Source: Betaproteobacteria bacterium (GTDB lineage: Bacteria; Pseudomonadota; Gammaproteobacteria; Burkholderiales; Burkholderiaceae_C). Taken from it: a DNA stretch of 64,000 nucleotides. This document shows positions 46,773 to 57,300 of this stretch, one piece after another. The notes under the pieces were generated by a model. The model saw only the letters and a program-made list of their open reading frames with translations, did not search any database and had not been told where the DNA came from. The position numbers were made by a program, and so were the translations under genes. Position 1 is the first letter of the stretch; each line of letters starts with the position of its first letter. The DNA is taken from contig VGHB01000015.1 of NCBI GenBank assembly GCA_016868355.1, positions 1-64,000 of the forward strand, in the 5' to 3' direction.

Positions 46773-47725
46773 CGGGCGGTGCGCGACCAGTTCAGTGCCC
46801 ATTGCGTCAGCACAATGACCACCAAGAAGTCACCCCAGGTCGTGTAGTAGAGCCAGGCGTCTTTTGAAAGGCTCACGGCCACCGCTAGGTTGATGCCCGC
46901 CATCGTGTAGCCACACAAGGCCATACCTATGGACAGCCGCTGCAGGTTTAAATCGCGGTAGGCCATGTAAGTGGACAGCCTGCGCGCCATGACGCGTCCT
47001 CCGGCCAGGGCATCCACGGCGAAACAGGTGGCGGCGATGCTGCCCATGATGGTGGCCTTGAGTTGGACCGCAAACTCCGACTCGAAGTACCAGGAAAAGC
47101 CTGCAGACAAGAGCATCATCACCACACCAAACAGCGCCAAGCCACCCAGCAGGTCAAACTTGCGCGGCGCAAATTGGTTGATTAGCCACTGGATGGGCAC
47201 CAAGGACAGGCCTACTGCTGCCGTGACCAGCGCCGCGGTGCGCAGGTCGATGGTCTTGCCCACCACGAAGAACAACAGGCCCAGCGCTATATCGGTGGCA
47301 ATGGCCGGTGCGTTGCGCTTAAAGCGGTCACTCTCGAACACGGGCCCGCCGTCCTGGCGACTGGTCAAAATATCCTGCATTTTGGGCAGGTAGGCATGTG
47401 GATCGTCGTGGGACTGCCAAAGTGTCTGGTCGCCGCGCATGACCTTTAGGCCGTAGGACCATGCGGTTCGAGGCCCGGCCAAGAAGCACACCGGCTCTCC
47501 AGACCCAGCAGTCCCCTGAGTTCCCGCAGTTCCGTAAGGCCTGTTGAGCGTGATCTCGTGCAACCGATATCGGTCCTTAAGGTAATCCTGTCGGTCGGTC
47601 AGCGCCGCTTGGCCCGAGTCGGTCGGTTGCACCACCAAGCGCGACCATGTCCAGGAGGTTTCCAGAGAAACCGGAATGACATGGCCGTCGATTACCGGTT
47701 TGAAGCGGTAGGTCCAAAGTCTCAT
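46769..47725 (-). CDS. Integral membrane protein related to intracellular septation protein A (YciB-like)
   Basis: A 318-residue protein. The C-terminal ~180 residues have five or six membrane helices and resemble the YciB/IspA family (LLFFVVGKTIDLRTAALVTA, then PRKFDLLGGLALFG). The N-terminal ~130 residues (MRLWTYRFKPVIDGHVIPVS, SWTWSRLVVQ) are a soluble extension not present in typical ~180-residue YciB proteins. ATG 47725 is preferred over an upstream in-frame start at 47812. First gene of a leftward operon with the DUF885 and DUF418 genes. Function not established. Confidence 0.7.
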   Translation of the reverse strand: MRLWTYRFKPVIDGHVIPVSLETSWTWSRLVVQPTDSGQAALTDRQDYLKDRYRLHEITLNRPYGTAGTQGTAGSGEPVCFLAGPRTAWSYGLKVMRGDQTLWQSHDDPHAYLPKMQDILTSRQDGGPVFESDRFKRNAPAIATDIALGLLFFVVGKTIDLRTAALVTAAVGLSLVPIQWLINQFAPRKFDLLGGLALFGVVMMLLSAGFSWYFESEFAVQLKATIMGSIAATCFAVDALAGGRVMARRLSTYMAYRDLNLQRLSIGMALCGYTMAGINLAVAVSLSKDAWLYYTTWGDFLVVIVLTQWALNWSRTAR

Positions 47726-47867
47726 TAACCGGATTACAGCGCAATTTGAAACGCGCACCAGCGCAGCCAAAGCCCAGCGTGGTTGCAGGGGAATCAGAGG
47801 CCCGCCGCGCAACCAATCGCTGATGAACCCACAGTGCTACGATTCGAGACTTTTGAGCGTCATCGCC

Positions 47868-48518
47868 ATGATCCCCTCAACGTTTTCACGTACGGCAGTC
47901 GGTTGGGCCTTAGGGGCCGCTTTGTCGTTGGTCAGCGTGCCCGTTCAGGCCATTGAACAGCCTCGCTACAGGGTCGAACAGGTGTTGGCTGTTGACAGCA
48001 TCGAAGTGCGCCGCTACGAGCCCTACATCGTGGCCGAGGTGGTGGTTCCCGGGCCCGCAGAGCAGGCAGGCAACCAAGGCTTTTCATTTTTGGGCGGCTA
48101 CATCTTTGGGCGCAACAAAGGCGAGCGCAAAATCGCCATGACCGCACCTGTGGTGCAAACGCCCCAGCCCATGAAGATCGCCATGACCGCCCCGGTGGCG
48201 CAAATGCCAGCTGAAGGTGGCCAAGGCTTTGCGGTGCAGTTCATGATGCCTTCATCGTTCACGATGGAGACCTTGCCTGAGCCATTGGATCCCAGGGTAA
48301 AGCTCAAGCCCGTGGCCGAGCAGCGCGTGGTGGCGATCACCTACTCGGGAGCGTGGTCGCAGGCCAACTTCGACGACCACCTGGCCAAACTGCGCAGCGC
48401 AGCCCAGACCGCTGGGCTCAGAACCGAGGGCGAGCCGGTGTACGCGCGCTACAACGGCCCCTGGGTACCCTGGTTCATGCGCAAAAACGAGATATGGCTG
48501 GCCGTTGCAGGCCGGTAA
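47868..48518 (+). CDS. SOUL-family heme-binding protein, exported
   Basis: A 216-residue protein with a signal peptide (about residues 8-25, ending VPVQA), followed by the SOUL/HBP domain: YRVEQVLAVDSIEVRRYEPY, KIAMTAPV, MPSSFTMETLPEPLDPRVKL and RYNGPWVPWFMRKNEIWL. The KIAMTAPV segment occurs twice in tandem (about 48129-48198), also at the DNA level. SOUL proteins bind heme or other hydrophobic ligands; bacterial roles are unclear. An earlier ATG at 47823 would lengthen the N terminus, but 47868 gives the better signal peptide. The next gene starts 4 bases after it. Confidence 0.85.
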   Translation: MIPSTFSRTAVGWALGAALSLVSVPVQAIEQPRYRVEQVLAVDSIEVRRYEPYIVAEVVVPGPAEQAGNQGFSFLGGYIFGRNKGERKIAMTAPVVQTPQPMKIAMTAPVAQMPAEGGQGFAVQFMMPSSFTMETLPEPLDPRVKLKPVAEQRVVAITYSGAWSQANFDDHLAKLRSAAQTAGLRTEGEPVYARYNGPWVPWFMRKNEIWLAVAGR

Positions 48519-48522
48519 TCGC

Positions 48523-50331
48523 ATGAATACTGGCCTGAGCACCGGTCTGGCCCACTCCGAACGCCCTGCCGGGCAGGAACCGCTGCGCGCGGCCCACAGC
48601 CCGTGGGCTGCGGCCTATGAAGCGGCAGGCATCAAGGCGGCGCTGCCCCCCTTGGGCCACCAGAACCTTGGGCAGTTGGTTCGGGAACGGTGCCGCACCT
48701 TTGCCCAACGCGACCCGGGCCGTTCAGCGTTTCACTGCGTGATGCCCAACGGGATGAATGGCAGCCTGAGTTTTGCGCAGGTTGATGAGGCATCCGACGC
48801 CTTTGCCGCCTACCTTCTTCAGGGACTGGGGCTTCAAAAGGGTGACCGGGTGGCGGTGCAGTTGCCCAATAGCCTGGGCTACCCAGTGGCTGCATTTGGG
48901 GTTTTCAAGGCTGGATGCGTGCTGGTTAACACCAACCCGCTGTACACCGAGCGGGAAATGGTGCATCAGTTCAACGATGCGCAGGTCAAGGCGCTGGTGG
49001 TGGTGGACATGTTCGCCCAGCGGCTGCCTGCAGTGCTGCAGCAAACAGGTGTTCAGCACGTCGTGGTGGCCGATGTCACCGCCTTCTTCCCCGCTGTGCC
49101 CAAAGCCCTGGTGCGGGCCGTGCAAAAGGTGTGGAGCCGTACCCTGCCGCCGGTGACGGTGCCACATATTCGCCTGGCCCAGGCCTTGGCGCTGGGGCGC
49201 GATGCCTTGCGAGCCAACGCCCAGACCTTGGACCTGTCCGGCCCCAGCCTTCAGGACCTGGCTGTCTTGCAGTACACCGGTGGGACCACTGGTGTGAGCA
49301 AAGGGGCCATGCTCACCCACGCCAATCTGCTGCACAACGTTCAGCAGATGCTGGCCATGGGGGGAACGCACATGGAAGAGGGCCGGGAGTGTGTGCTGAC
49401 CGCATTGCCTCTGTATCACGTGTTTGCTTTCACGGCCAACCTGTTGGGCTTCTTGAGCATTGGGGCCCGCAATGTGCTGGTACCCAGCCCGCGGCCCGTG
49501 CAAAACCTGCAAAGGGCCATCGAGAACAACCCGATCACCTGGATGACCGGCGTCAACACCCTCTACAACGCTCTGCTGAATGAGGAATGGTTCTTGGCCT
49601 ACCCACCGGCGCACCTCAAGGCGGCCATTGCCGGCGGCACCGCCCTGCATGCGGCCGTGGCCGATCGTTGGCGTGAAGTGACGGGTGCCCCCATTGCTGA
49701 AGGCTATGGCCTGACTGAAACCTCACCGGTGGTCAGCTTCAACCCCCTGACAGGCCCGGTGCGCAACAAGGGTATCGGCATCCCCACGCCGGGCACTGAC
49801 GTCCGCTTGGTCGATGAAGCGGGGCAACCCGTGCTGTTTGGCCAACCCGGAGAAATTCAGGTTCGAGGCCCGCAGGTGATGCAGGGCTACTGGAATCAGC
49901 CAGCAGAGACAGCCAGCAGCTTCGATGGCCCTTGGTTGCGCACCGGTGACGTGGCCGTGATGGACACCGAGGGGTTCATGCGGATTGTGGACCGCAAGAA
50001 GGACATGGTGATCGTCAGTGGCTTCAATGTGTACCCCAACGAAGTCGAAGACGTGATCGCACAGATGCCAGCCGTGCTGGAGGTGGCTGTCATTGGCGTG
50101 CCTGATGAGGCCGTTGGTGAGGCTGTACAGGCCTATGTGGTGCCCAATCCAGGTCATGAATCGGCCCTGGATGAGCAGGCCGTGATCGCCCACTGCCGAC
50201 GGCAGTTGACCGCCTACAAGGTGCCTCGACGGGTGCTGCTGCGCTCTGAGTTGCCCAAGACGCCGATCGGCAAGGTCTTGCGGCGTGAATTGCGTACCCA
50301 GGCCTTGCAGCAGGCCCAGTCCCCCCGCTGA
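48523..50331 (+). CDS. fadD: Long-chain fatty-acid--CoA ligase
   Basis: A 602-residue adenylate-forming acyl-CoA synthetase. It has the AMP/ATP-binding loop LQYTGGTTGVSKGAMLTHAN, EGYGLTETSPVVSFNPL, the hinge LRTGDVAVMDTEGFMRIVDR and the C-terminal lysine motif LPKTPIGKVLRRELR. It activates fatty acids for beta-oxidation or lipid synthesis. Close spacing to the SOUL gene (4 bases) implies a shared transcript. Chain-length preference cannot be read from the sequence. Confidence 0.92.
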   Translation: MNTGLSTGLAHSERPAGQEPLRAAHSPWAAAYEAAGIKAALPPLGHQNLGQLVRERCRTFAQRDPGRSAFHCVMPNGMNGSLSFAQVDEASDAFAAYLLQGLGLQKGDRVAVQLPNSLGYPVAAFGVFKAGCVLVNTNPLYTEREMVHQFNDAQVKALVVVDMFAQRLPAVLQQTGVQHVVVADVTAFFPAVPKALVRAVQKVWSRTLPPVTVPHIRLAQALALGRDALRANAQTLDLSGPSLQDLAVLQYTGGTTGVSKGAMLTHANLLHNVQQMLAMGGTHMEEGRECVLTALPLYHVFAFTANLLGFLSIGARNVLVPSPRPVQNLQRAIENNPITWMTGVNTLYNALLNEEWFLAYPPAHLKAAIAGGTALHAAVADRWREVTGAPIAEGYGLTETSPVVSFNPLTGPVRNKGIGIPTPGTDVRLVDEAGQPVLFGQPGEIQVRGPQVMQGYWNQPAETASSFDGPWLRTGDVAVMDTEGFMRIVDRKKDMVIVSGFNVYPNEVEDVIAQMPAVLEVAVIGVPDEAVGEAVQAYVVPNPGHESALDEQAVIAHCRRQLTAYKVPRRVLLRSELPKTPIGKVLRRELRTQALQQAQSPR

Positions 50332-50349
50332 GGACCCGGAAGCAGCCAG

Positions 50350-51264
50350 ATGGTCACCGAGTTCGAAACCAAGTTGTTGGGACTGATGATGATGGTCATC
50401 ATGCTGGGTATGGGTGCCTCTCTGACCTGGCGCGACTTCATGATCGCCTTTCGCAAGCCCAAGGGCGTCATCGTGGGCTTGGTGTGTCAGTACGGGATCA
50501 TGCCTGCGCTGGGTTTTGCACTTGCACAGACCTTGGGCTTGCCGCCGGCCATCGCCATGGGCCTGATCTTGATGGGTTGCATGCCCGGCGGCACCACGTC
50601 CAATATCTTCACCTATTTCAGCAAGGGGGCCTTGGCGCTTTCCATCATGATGACCAGTGTCTCCACCCTGGTCGCGCTGGGTATGGTGCCAGCCACGCTG
50701 GCCTTCTACTCCAGCCTAGGTGGCTACAGCGGTGACTACACCGTCCCGGCCTCCAATGTGGCGCAGGTGCTGGTGGTGCTTTTGGTGCCCACCCTCATCG
50801 GCATGGTGTTGCGCAAAGTCAATCCCAATGTGGGTGCCACGCTGGAGCTCTTGGGAGGGCTCTTGGGGGTATTTGTGATCTTGTTTTTGATCGTCACCTG
50901 GATCCCGCGTAACTACCAGCTGTTGCTGGACACCTCACCGGCGGTTTATGCCGGTGCCATCGGGCTGGGCTTGGTGGGCATGGTGTTGGGCTACAGTCTG
51001 GCCCGCTTGCTGCGGCAAGACAGCAACCGCAGCAGAACCATTGGGCTTGAAACCGGCATTCAGAACGGGCCGCTGGCCGTGCTGATCGTCACACTCAGCA
51101 TCACTGGGCCACAGCAACAAGAGGTTCTCCTCATCCCAGTGCTGTATTCGCTGTTCATCGTGGTCAACAGCAGTTGGGTCACCGCGTGGTTCCGCCGCTT
51201 GGCCGATCGTGAGGCCGCAGCCCGGGACAAAGCCAAAGTGGGTGTTTTGGCACAAACGCCTTGA
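50350..51264 (+). CDS. Bile acid:sodium symporter family transporter
   Basis: A 304-residue protein with about nine or ten hydrophobic helices. The SBF-family features are MLGMGASLTWRDFMIAFRKP, MGCMPGGTTSNIFTYFSKG and ETGIQNGPLAVLIV. Family members import organic anions with sodium; bacterial substrates range from bile acids to pantoate or keto acids. Starts 18 bases after fadD and probably belongs to the same transcript. Its end is 11 bases from the convergent dctM gene. Confidence 0.9.
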   Translation: MVTEFETKLLGLMMMVIMLGMGASLTWRDFMIAFRKPKGVIVGLVCQYGIMPALGFALAQTLGLPPAIAMGLILMGCMPGGTTSNIFTYFSKGALALSIMMTSVSTLVALGMVPATLAFYSSLGGYSGDYTVPASNVAQVLVVLLVPTLIGMVLRKVNPNVGATLELLGGLLGVFVILFLIVTWIPRNYQLLLDTSPAVYAGAIGLGLVGMVLGYSLARLLRQDSNRSRTIGLETGIQNGPLAVLIVTLSITGPQQQEVLLIPVLYSLFIVVNSSWVTAWFRRLADREAAARDKAKVGVLAQTP

Positions 51265-51275
51265 TGAAGACGGCG

Positions 51276-52577
51276 CTACAGGCGCATTTGCGCGGGTAGC
51301 CAGGTCACCAGGCCTGGCACGAACCAGATCAACAGCACCGCAGCGATCATCAAGCAAAACATCGGCAGGGACACCCGGGCCAGATAGGGCAGTTCCCGCC
51401 CTGTCATGCCCTGCAACACAAAGAGATTGAAGCCCACCGGTGGTGTGATCTGGGCCATTTCCACGACCAGCACCACAAAGATGCCAAACCAGATAGGGTC
51501 TATCCCGGCCTTGAGCACCGTGGGCATCAGGACGCCCATGGTGAGCAAGACCATTGAGATTCCGTCCAAGAAGCAGCCCAGGATGATGAAGAACACCATC
51601 AGGGCCAGCATCAACAGGAAAGGGCTGAGCCCCAGGGATGCGATCCACTCGGCCAGGTGCCGCGGCAGGCCGATGTAGCCCATGGACAGGGTAAGGAAGG
51701 AAGCCCCAGCCAGGATCAAGGCAATCATGCAGTACAGCCGCGTGGCCCCCATCAGCGAGTCTCGAAAGACGGCCCAGCTCATCGACCCCTGCAGGGCTGA
51801 CAGCGCCAGTGCGCCCAGAACCCCCACCGCTGCAGCTTCGGTGGCGGTGGCAATTCCAGCGTAAATGGAGCCCAGCACGGCCACGATCAGCAGCACCACC
51901 GGTATCAGGCTGCTGGATTCCTGCAGTTTGGCCAGCAAGCTCATTGGCGGGTCACGTGGCGGAATTCGGTCGGGATGCCGCAGCGCCCATAGGGTGATGT
52001 AGCCCGAAAACAGCACTGCCAGCAGGATGCCAGGAACGATTCCGGCGATGAACAGTTTGGCGATGGACACATCTGCAGCCACGCCATAGACGATCATGAT
52101 GATCGAAGGCGGGATCAGCAGGCCAAGTGTGCCCGAGCCCGCCAAGGTTCCGATCACCATATCGGATGGATACCCCCGCTTTTGAAGCTCGGGCAAGGTC
52201 ATCTTGCCAATGGTGGCGCAGGTGGCTGCGCTGGAACCAGAGACTGCCGCAAAGATGGTGCAGCCCACCACGTTGGTGTGCAGCAGACGGCCTGGCAGGG
52301 CTTGCATCCAGGGTGCCAGACCACGGAACATGTCTTGGCTCAAGCGCGTGCGAAACAGGATCTCACCCATCCATACAAACAGCGGCAGCGCGGTGAGGGT
52401 CCAGCTGGTAGAGGACCCCCAGATGGTGACCGCCATCGCGTCACCCGCGGGCCTTGAGGACATCAGCTGCATCCCGATCCAGGCCACGCCCGACAAGGTC
52501 AGACCGATCCACACGCCCGACCCCAAGATGAGGAACAGGCTGCCAATCAACAGCGCGGTGACGGTGAGGTCGTTCAT
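51276..52577 (-). CDS. dctM: TRAP transporter large permease (DctM)
   Basis: A 433-residue membrane protein of the ion-coupled TRAP type with about 12-13 helices. It carries the family segments GCTIFAAVSGSSAATCATIGKM, TLGLLIPPSIIMIVYGV and MAQITPPVGFNLFVLQG. It works with DctQ and the binding protein DctP to import a carboxylate using a sodium gradient. Ten bases after dctQ. The divergent oxoprolinase suggests 5-oxoproline or a related compound as ligand. Confidence 0.94.
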   Translation of the reverse strand: MNDLTVTALLIGSLFLILGSGVWIGLTLSGVAWIGMQLMSSRPAGDAMAVTIWGSSTSWTLTALPLFVWMGEILFRTRLSQDMFRGLAPWMQALPGRLLHTNVVGCTIFAAVSGSSAATCATIGKMTLPELQKRGYPSDMVIGTLAGSGTLGLLIPPSIIMIVYGVAADVSIAKLFIAGIVPGILLAVLFSGYITLWALRHPDRIPPRDPPMSLLAKLQESSSLIPVVLLIVAVLGSIYAGIATATEAAAVGVLGALALSALQGSMSWAVFRDSLMGATRLYCMIALILAGASFLTLSMGYIGLPRHLAEWIASLGLSPFLLMLALMVFFIILGCFLDGISMVLLTMGVLMPTVLKAGIDPIWFGIFVVLVVEMAQITPPVGFNLFVLQGMTGRELPYLARVSLPMFCLMIAAVLLIWFVPGLVTWLPAQMRL

Positions 52578-52587
52578 GTCTGCGGCC

Positions 52588-53097
52588 TCACTCGTTTCGC
52601 AGGGCTTCAATGGGTGCTGAAGCTCTTCGCCGGCCGCGCAGCTCCATCACCCATTCGTCCAGCATGGCAAGGGCAAACACCAGTGACCCAAAGGCCATGG
52701 CCAGCTGGGGAATCCACAAGGGTGTCGCATCGTTTCCGGTGGACATGTCGTGAAACAAATGCGACTGCCATGCCAGGCGCACGCTGTAAAAGGCCAATAA
52801 ACCCGACAGAAGCACACCGGCGCTCAGGCTCCAGATTTCCAAGACGCGCCGTGAGGCTGCAGGCAAGGCCTGCAACAGGAGGGTCACCCGTATATGTTCC
52901 CCACGCTTGAGCGTGTGGGCCAAGGCCAGGAACGCCGAGCCTGCCATCAGGTAGCCCGCATAGGCATCGGTGCCGCGCACATGAAAGCCGATCTCGCGGC
53001 TGACGATGGACAGCAGCACCATGCACAGCAGGCTCACCATGCAGGCCGCCGCCATCCAGGCGGTGGCGTCGAACAGGGTATCGAGAAATCGGCGCAT
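52588..53097 (-). CDS. dctQ: TRAP transporter small permease (DctQ)
   Basis: A 169-residue protein with four membrane helices, the hallmark of DctQ. It shows MVSLLCMVLLSIVSREIGFH, GYLMAGSAFLALAHTLKRGEHIRV and PLWIPQLAMAFGSLVFALAM. Lies between dctP and dctM, completing the TRAP system. Confidence 0.9.
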   Translation of the reverse strand: MRRFLDTLFDATAWMAAACMVSLLCMVLLSIVSREIGFHVRGTDAYAGYLMAGSAFLALAHTLKRGEHIRVTLLLQALPAASRRVLEIWSLSAGVLLSGLLAFYSVRLAWQSHLFHDMSTGNDATPLWIPQLAMAFGSLVFALAMLDEWVMELRGRRRASAPIEALRNE

Positions 53098-53190
53098 CAG
53101 AGGTTCCGGCTATCGGTGAGCCATGCATTCGCTTGGCCCAGCGCGGGCGACCGCTGGAGCCCGAGGCAAGACCGGGGCCGCAGGGCCAGG

Positions 53191-54168
53191 TCAGGGCTTG
53201 TTGTATGCGTCCACCAAGGCCTTGCCTTCAGCGCCGGCTTTGTCCATCCACTCCTTGAGTAGGGTGTCGCCAACCCTCTTGAGGTCTGCCTTGAGTTGGG
53301 CTGTCGGCGGCGTGACCGTCATGCCGTTTTGCCGCAGAACTTCCAGCGTGCTGGTGTTGACCTTGCGTGACTCGGCCCATCCGCGAGCTTCAGCATCTGC
53401 TGCGGCCTTCATGACCGCATCCTGCGTGGCCTTATCCAGAGCGTCGAAGGCCTTGCGGTTGGCAATCACAGCGTTCTTCGGCAGCCAGGCCTGCACATCG
53501 TAGTAGAACTTTAGGTGTTCGAAGAGTTTGCTGTCGACCCCCGTAGCCCCGGAGGTCATGGTCGACTCCACCACGCCAGTGGCCAAGGCTTGCGAAAGCT
53601 CAGCCGCCTGAACCGTCACGGGCTGTGCGCCCACCAGCTCAGCTATGCGCGAAGTCGATGGGCTGTAGGCGCGCCACTTGACGCCCTTGAGATCGGCCGT
53701 GCTGTTGAGCGGCTTCTTGCTGTAGATGCCTTGTGGCGGCCAGGCCACTGAGTACAACAGCATCATGCCCTGCTCCGCCAGCTTCCTGTCCAGGAGTGGC
53801 TTTTGCGCCCGGTAGAGCTTCATGCCCTCTTCATAGCTGTCAGCCAAAAAGGGCAGGCCATCGGCACCAAAGGGTTGCCATTCGTTCTGGAAGTTCACAA
53901 GCAGGATCTCGCCCACCTGTGCCTGACCGCCTTGGACCGCACGCTTGATTTCAGGTGCCTTGAACAGGGATGCATTGGGGTGCACCGTGATCTTGAGCTT
54001 GCCCCCGCTGAGTCGGTCCACATCGGCTGCAAAGGCTGCCAGGTTCACCGAATGAAAGTTGGTGGCGGGATACGCGGCGGGAAGGTCCCACTTGGCTTGG
54101 GCCGATGCGGGCAGGCTGAAGGCCACGGCAACGATGGCCAGGACGGCTGTGAAAACGCGACGAAGCAT
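53191..54168 (-). CDS. dctP: TRAP transporter solute-binding protein (DctP)
   Basis: A 325-residue periplasmic binding protein with signal peptide (VFTAVLAIVAVAFSLPASAQA). Family features include KWDLPAAYPATNFHSVN, the ligand-arginine region LNSTADLKGVKWRAYSPSTS, and VTVQAAELSQALATGVVEST. GGAG lies 9 bases before ATG 54168. It is the first gene of the leftward dctP-dctQ-dctM operon and is 140 bases from the divergent oxoprolinase start. The ligand is inferred only from that neighbour. Confidence 0.93.
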   Translation of the reverse strand: MLRRVFTAVLAIVAVAFSLPASAQAKWDLPAAYPATNFHSVNLAAFAADVDRLSGGKLKITVHPNASLFKAPEIKRAVQGGQAQVGEILLVNFQNEWQPFGADGLPFLADSYEEGMKLYRAQKPLLDRKLAEQGMMLLYSVAWPPQGIYSKKPLNSTADLKGVKWRAYSPSTSRIAELVGAQPVTVQAAELSQALATGVVESTMTSGATGVDSKLFEHLKFYYDVQAWLPKNAVIANRKAFDALDKATQDAVMKAAADAEARGWAESRKVNTSTLEVLRQNGMTVTPPTAQLKADLKRVGDTLLKEWMDKAGAEGKALVDAYNKP

Positions 54169-54308
54169 AGTGGGCTCCTGGAGGGTGATCTGAAAGCCGT
54201 AATGTAGGAAGCAGGCCAGGGCTTGGACACCGAGGGTTTCCCGGGGGCGGTGTTGACTGAATCTGCGGGAGGGTTCTGCCGCCCGCCACACGACCCTACA
54301 CTTCGGCG

Positions 54309-57300
54309 ATGAGCTGGGAGTTTTGGATTGACCGCGGCGGCACCTTCACCGATATCGTAGGTCGCCGCCCCGATGGTGTGCTGCTCACCCACAAATTGCT
54401 GTCTGAAAACCCTGAGCGTTATCGAGATGCCGCGGTGGCGGGGATGCGCCACCTCTTGGGGCTGCGCCCTAACCAAGCCATCAGTCCCGAACAGGTGGCT
54501 TGCGTGAAGATGGGCACCACGGTGGCCACCAACGCCTTGCTGGAGCGCAAAGGTGAGCCCACGCTCTTGGTGACCACCCGCGGCTTTCGAGACGCGTTGC
54601 GGATTGCTTACCAAAACCGGCCGCGTCTGTTCGACCGGCAGATCGTGCTGCCGGAGTTGCTCTACCAGCGGGTGATCGAGGCGCAGGAACGTATGGGCGC
54701 TCACGGCGAGGTGGTGCAGTCGCTGGACGAAGACCACCTGCGTGAACGCTTGTGGGCGGCCCATGATGCAGGCCTGCGCAGCGTGGCCGTGGTCTTCCTG
54801 CACGGCTATCGCTACACCGCGCACGAGCAGGCAGCCGCGCGGATGGCGCGCGAGGTCGGCTTTCAACAGGTCAGCACATCGCACGAGACAAGTCCGCTGA
54901 TGAAATTCGTCAGCCGCGGTGACACCACCGTGGTCGACGCCTACCTCTCACCTATCCTGCGCCGGTATGTGGACCAGGTGGCTGCTGAAATGCCAGGCGT
55001 ACCGCTGTACTTCATGCAGTCTTCCGGGGGCTTGATCGATGCACGGGCCTTCCAGGGCAAGGACGCCATCCTGTCGGGCCCTGCCGGCGGCATTGTGGGC
55101 ATGGCGCGCACCGCTGAAATGGCATTTCCAGCAGAGGCACAGGCCGGCTCCTTGAAGGTCATTGGCTTTGATATGGGTGGCACCTCCACCGATGTCTCGC
55201 ACTACGCCGGGGAATTCGAGCATGAATTCGAAACCCAGGTGGCTGGGGTGCGCATGCGAGCGCCGATGATGAGCATCCACACGGTGGCTGCTGGCGGGGG
55301 CTCGATCCTGCACTTCGATGGCGCCCGGTTTCGGGTGGGGCCTCAGAGCGCCGGCGCCAATCCCGGCCCGGCCTGCTACCGCCGCGGTGGCCCTTTGACC
55401 GTGACCGATGCCAATGTGCTGTTGGGCAAACTGCAGCCGCAATGGTTTCCAAGGGTGTTTGGGCCGCAAGGTGATCAGCCCTTGCGCCGCGAACCGGCAG
55501 CGCAGGGGTTTGAGGTGATTGCCCAGCAAACGGGCAGCAGCATCGAGGCTGTGGCCGAGGGCTTTGTGCGCATCGCGGTGCAGCAGATGGCCAATGCCAT
55601 CAAGAAGATTTCGGTGGCCCGTGGCTACGATGTGACGCGGTACACCCTGCAGTGTTTCGGCGGCGCCGGTGGGCAGCACGCCTGCCAAGTTGCCGACGCG
55701 CTGGGCATGGGCCGTGTGCTGGTGCATCCCCTGGCCGGGGTGCTCAGTGCCTATGGCATGGGCCTGGCAGACCAAACGCGGATTCGCGAGCAGGCAGTGG
55801 AGTTGCCCCTGAGCGCGGCCTTGGTGCCACAGCTGCAGGCCGATTTGGAGGCGCTGGCGCGGACTGCCAGCCAAGCGTGGGAGGGTTTGCCCGTTGCCAG
55901 CGGCCGCATCATCGTGGCCCACCGGGTGCATATTCGCTACGAAGGAACCGATTCAGCCCTGGCCGTGGCCGTAAGCCCCCAGGCCGGTGACGTTGCCGCT
56001 TCAGCGTCAGGCCCAGGGTGCAGCGACGCCTGGGTGGATGCGATCGCCCAGGCCTTCGAGGCGGCCTACCGCCGCCGCTACGCCTTTCTTATGCAGGGCA
56101 AGCGCTTGATCGTCGAGGCGGTGTCGGTGGAAGCAGTGGTGGCCGGTGATGTACCCGCAGAACCCCTTCAAGCTTTGCACCCGCCTCGACAGGTGCCGCG
56201 ACGCGAGACGGTGAGGCTGTACTCCCAAGGCCGTTGGCACGAAGCAGCGCTGGTGGTTCGTCAAGACCTGCGGCCTGGCGATCAGCTGCTGGGGCCGGCC
56301 ATCATCGCTGAGCAAAACGCGACCACGGTGGTGGAGCCCGATTGGCAAGCCAACCTCACCGAGCGCGACCATTTGGTGCTCAGCCGCCGATTCGCCCGTG
56401 AGCAGCGCTACGCCGCGGGAACCCAGGCCGACCCGGTGTTGCTGGAGGTGTTCAACAACCTGTTCATGAACATCGCCGAGCAGATGGGGCTGCAGCTGCA
56501 GAACACGGCCTACTCGGTCAACATCAAGGAGCGCCTGGACTTCTCTTGCGCCCTGTTCGATGCACAAGGCCATCTGATTGCCAATGCACCCCACATGCCG
56601 GTGCACCTGGGCTCGATGGGCGAGAGCATCCAAACCGTGATGCGCGAAAACGCCGGGCGGATGAAGCCGGGCGATGTCTTCGTGCTCAACGACCCTTATC
56701 AAGGTGGGACGCATTTGCCCGATGTCACGGTGATCACACCGGTGTTCTTGGGTGTGCCCGGCGGTGATCGCTTGCGGCCGGCCTTCTATGTGGGCTCTCG
56801 CGGGCACCATGCCGACATCGGGGGCCTCACACCAGGATCCATGCCGCCGTTTTCCACCACCATCGAACAGGAGGGGGTGCAGATCCGTAACTTCCTCTTG
56901 GTACAGGGTCAGGGGCCGCTGGAGGAGGACACCCGCAACGCCGCTGCGGGGCGCCTTCGGGAAGCTGAGCTGCTCGCGCTGCTGCGCAGCGGGCCGTATC
57001 CGAGCCGCAATCCTGAACAGAACCTGGCCGACCTTAAGGCCCAGATCGCGGCCAACGAAAGAGGGGTGCAGGAACTGCGGCGCATCGTCGAGCAGTTTGG
57101 CCTGGATGTGGTTCAAGCCTATATGCGCCATGTGCAGGACAACGCCGAAGAATCGGTGCGCCGCGTCATCACCCGGCTGCGCGATGGGTCAGCCACTTGG
57201 CCTTTGGACAATGGCGCACGGATTCAAGTGACGGTTCGGGTCCACGCCGACCAGCGCAGCGCCGAGATCGACTTCACCGGCACCAGCGCGCAGCTCAGCA

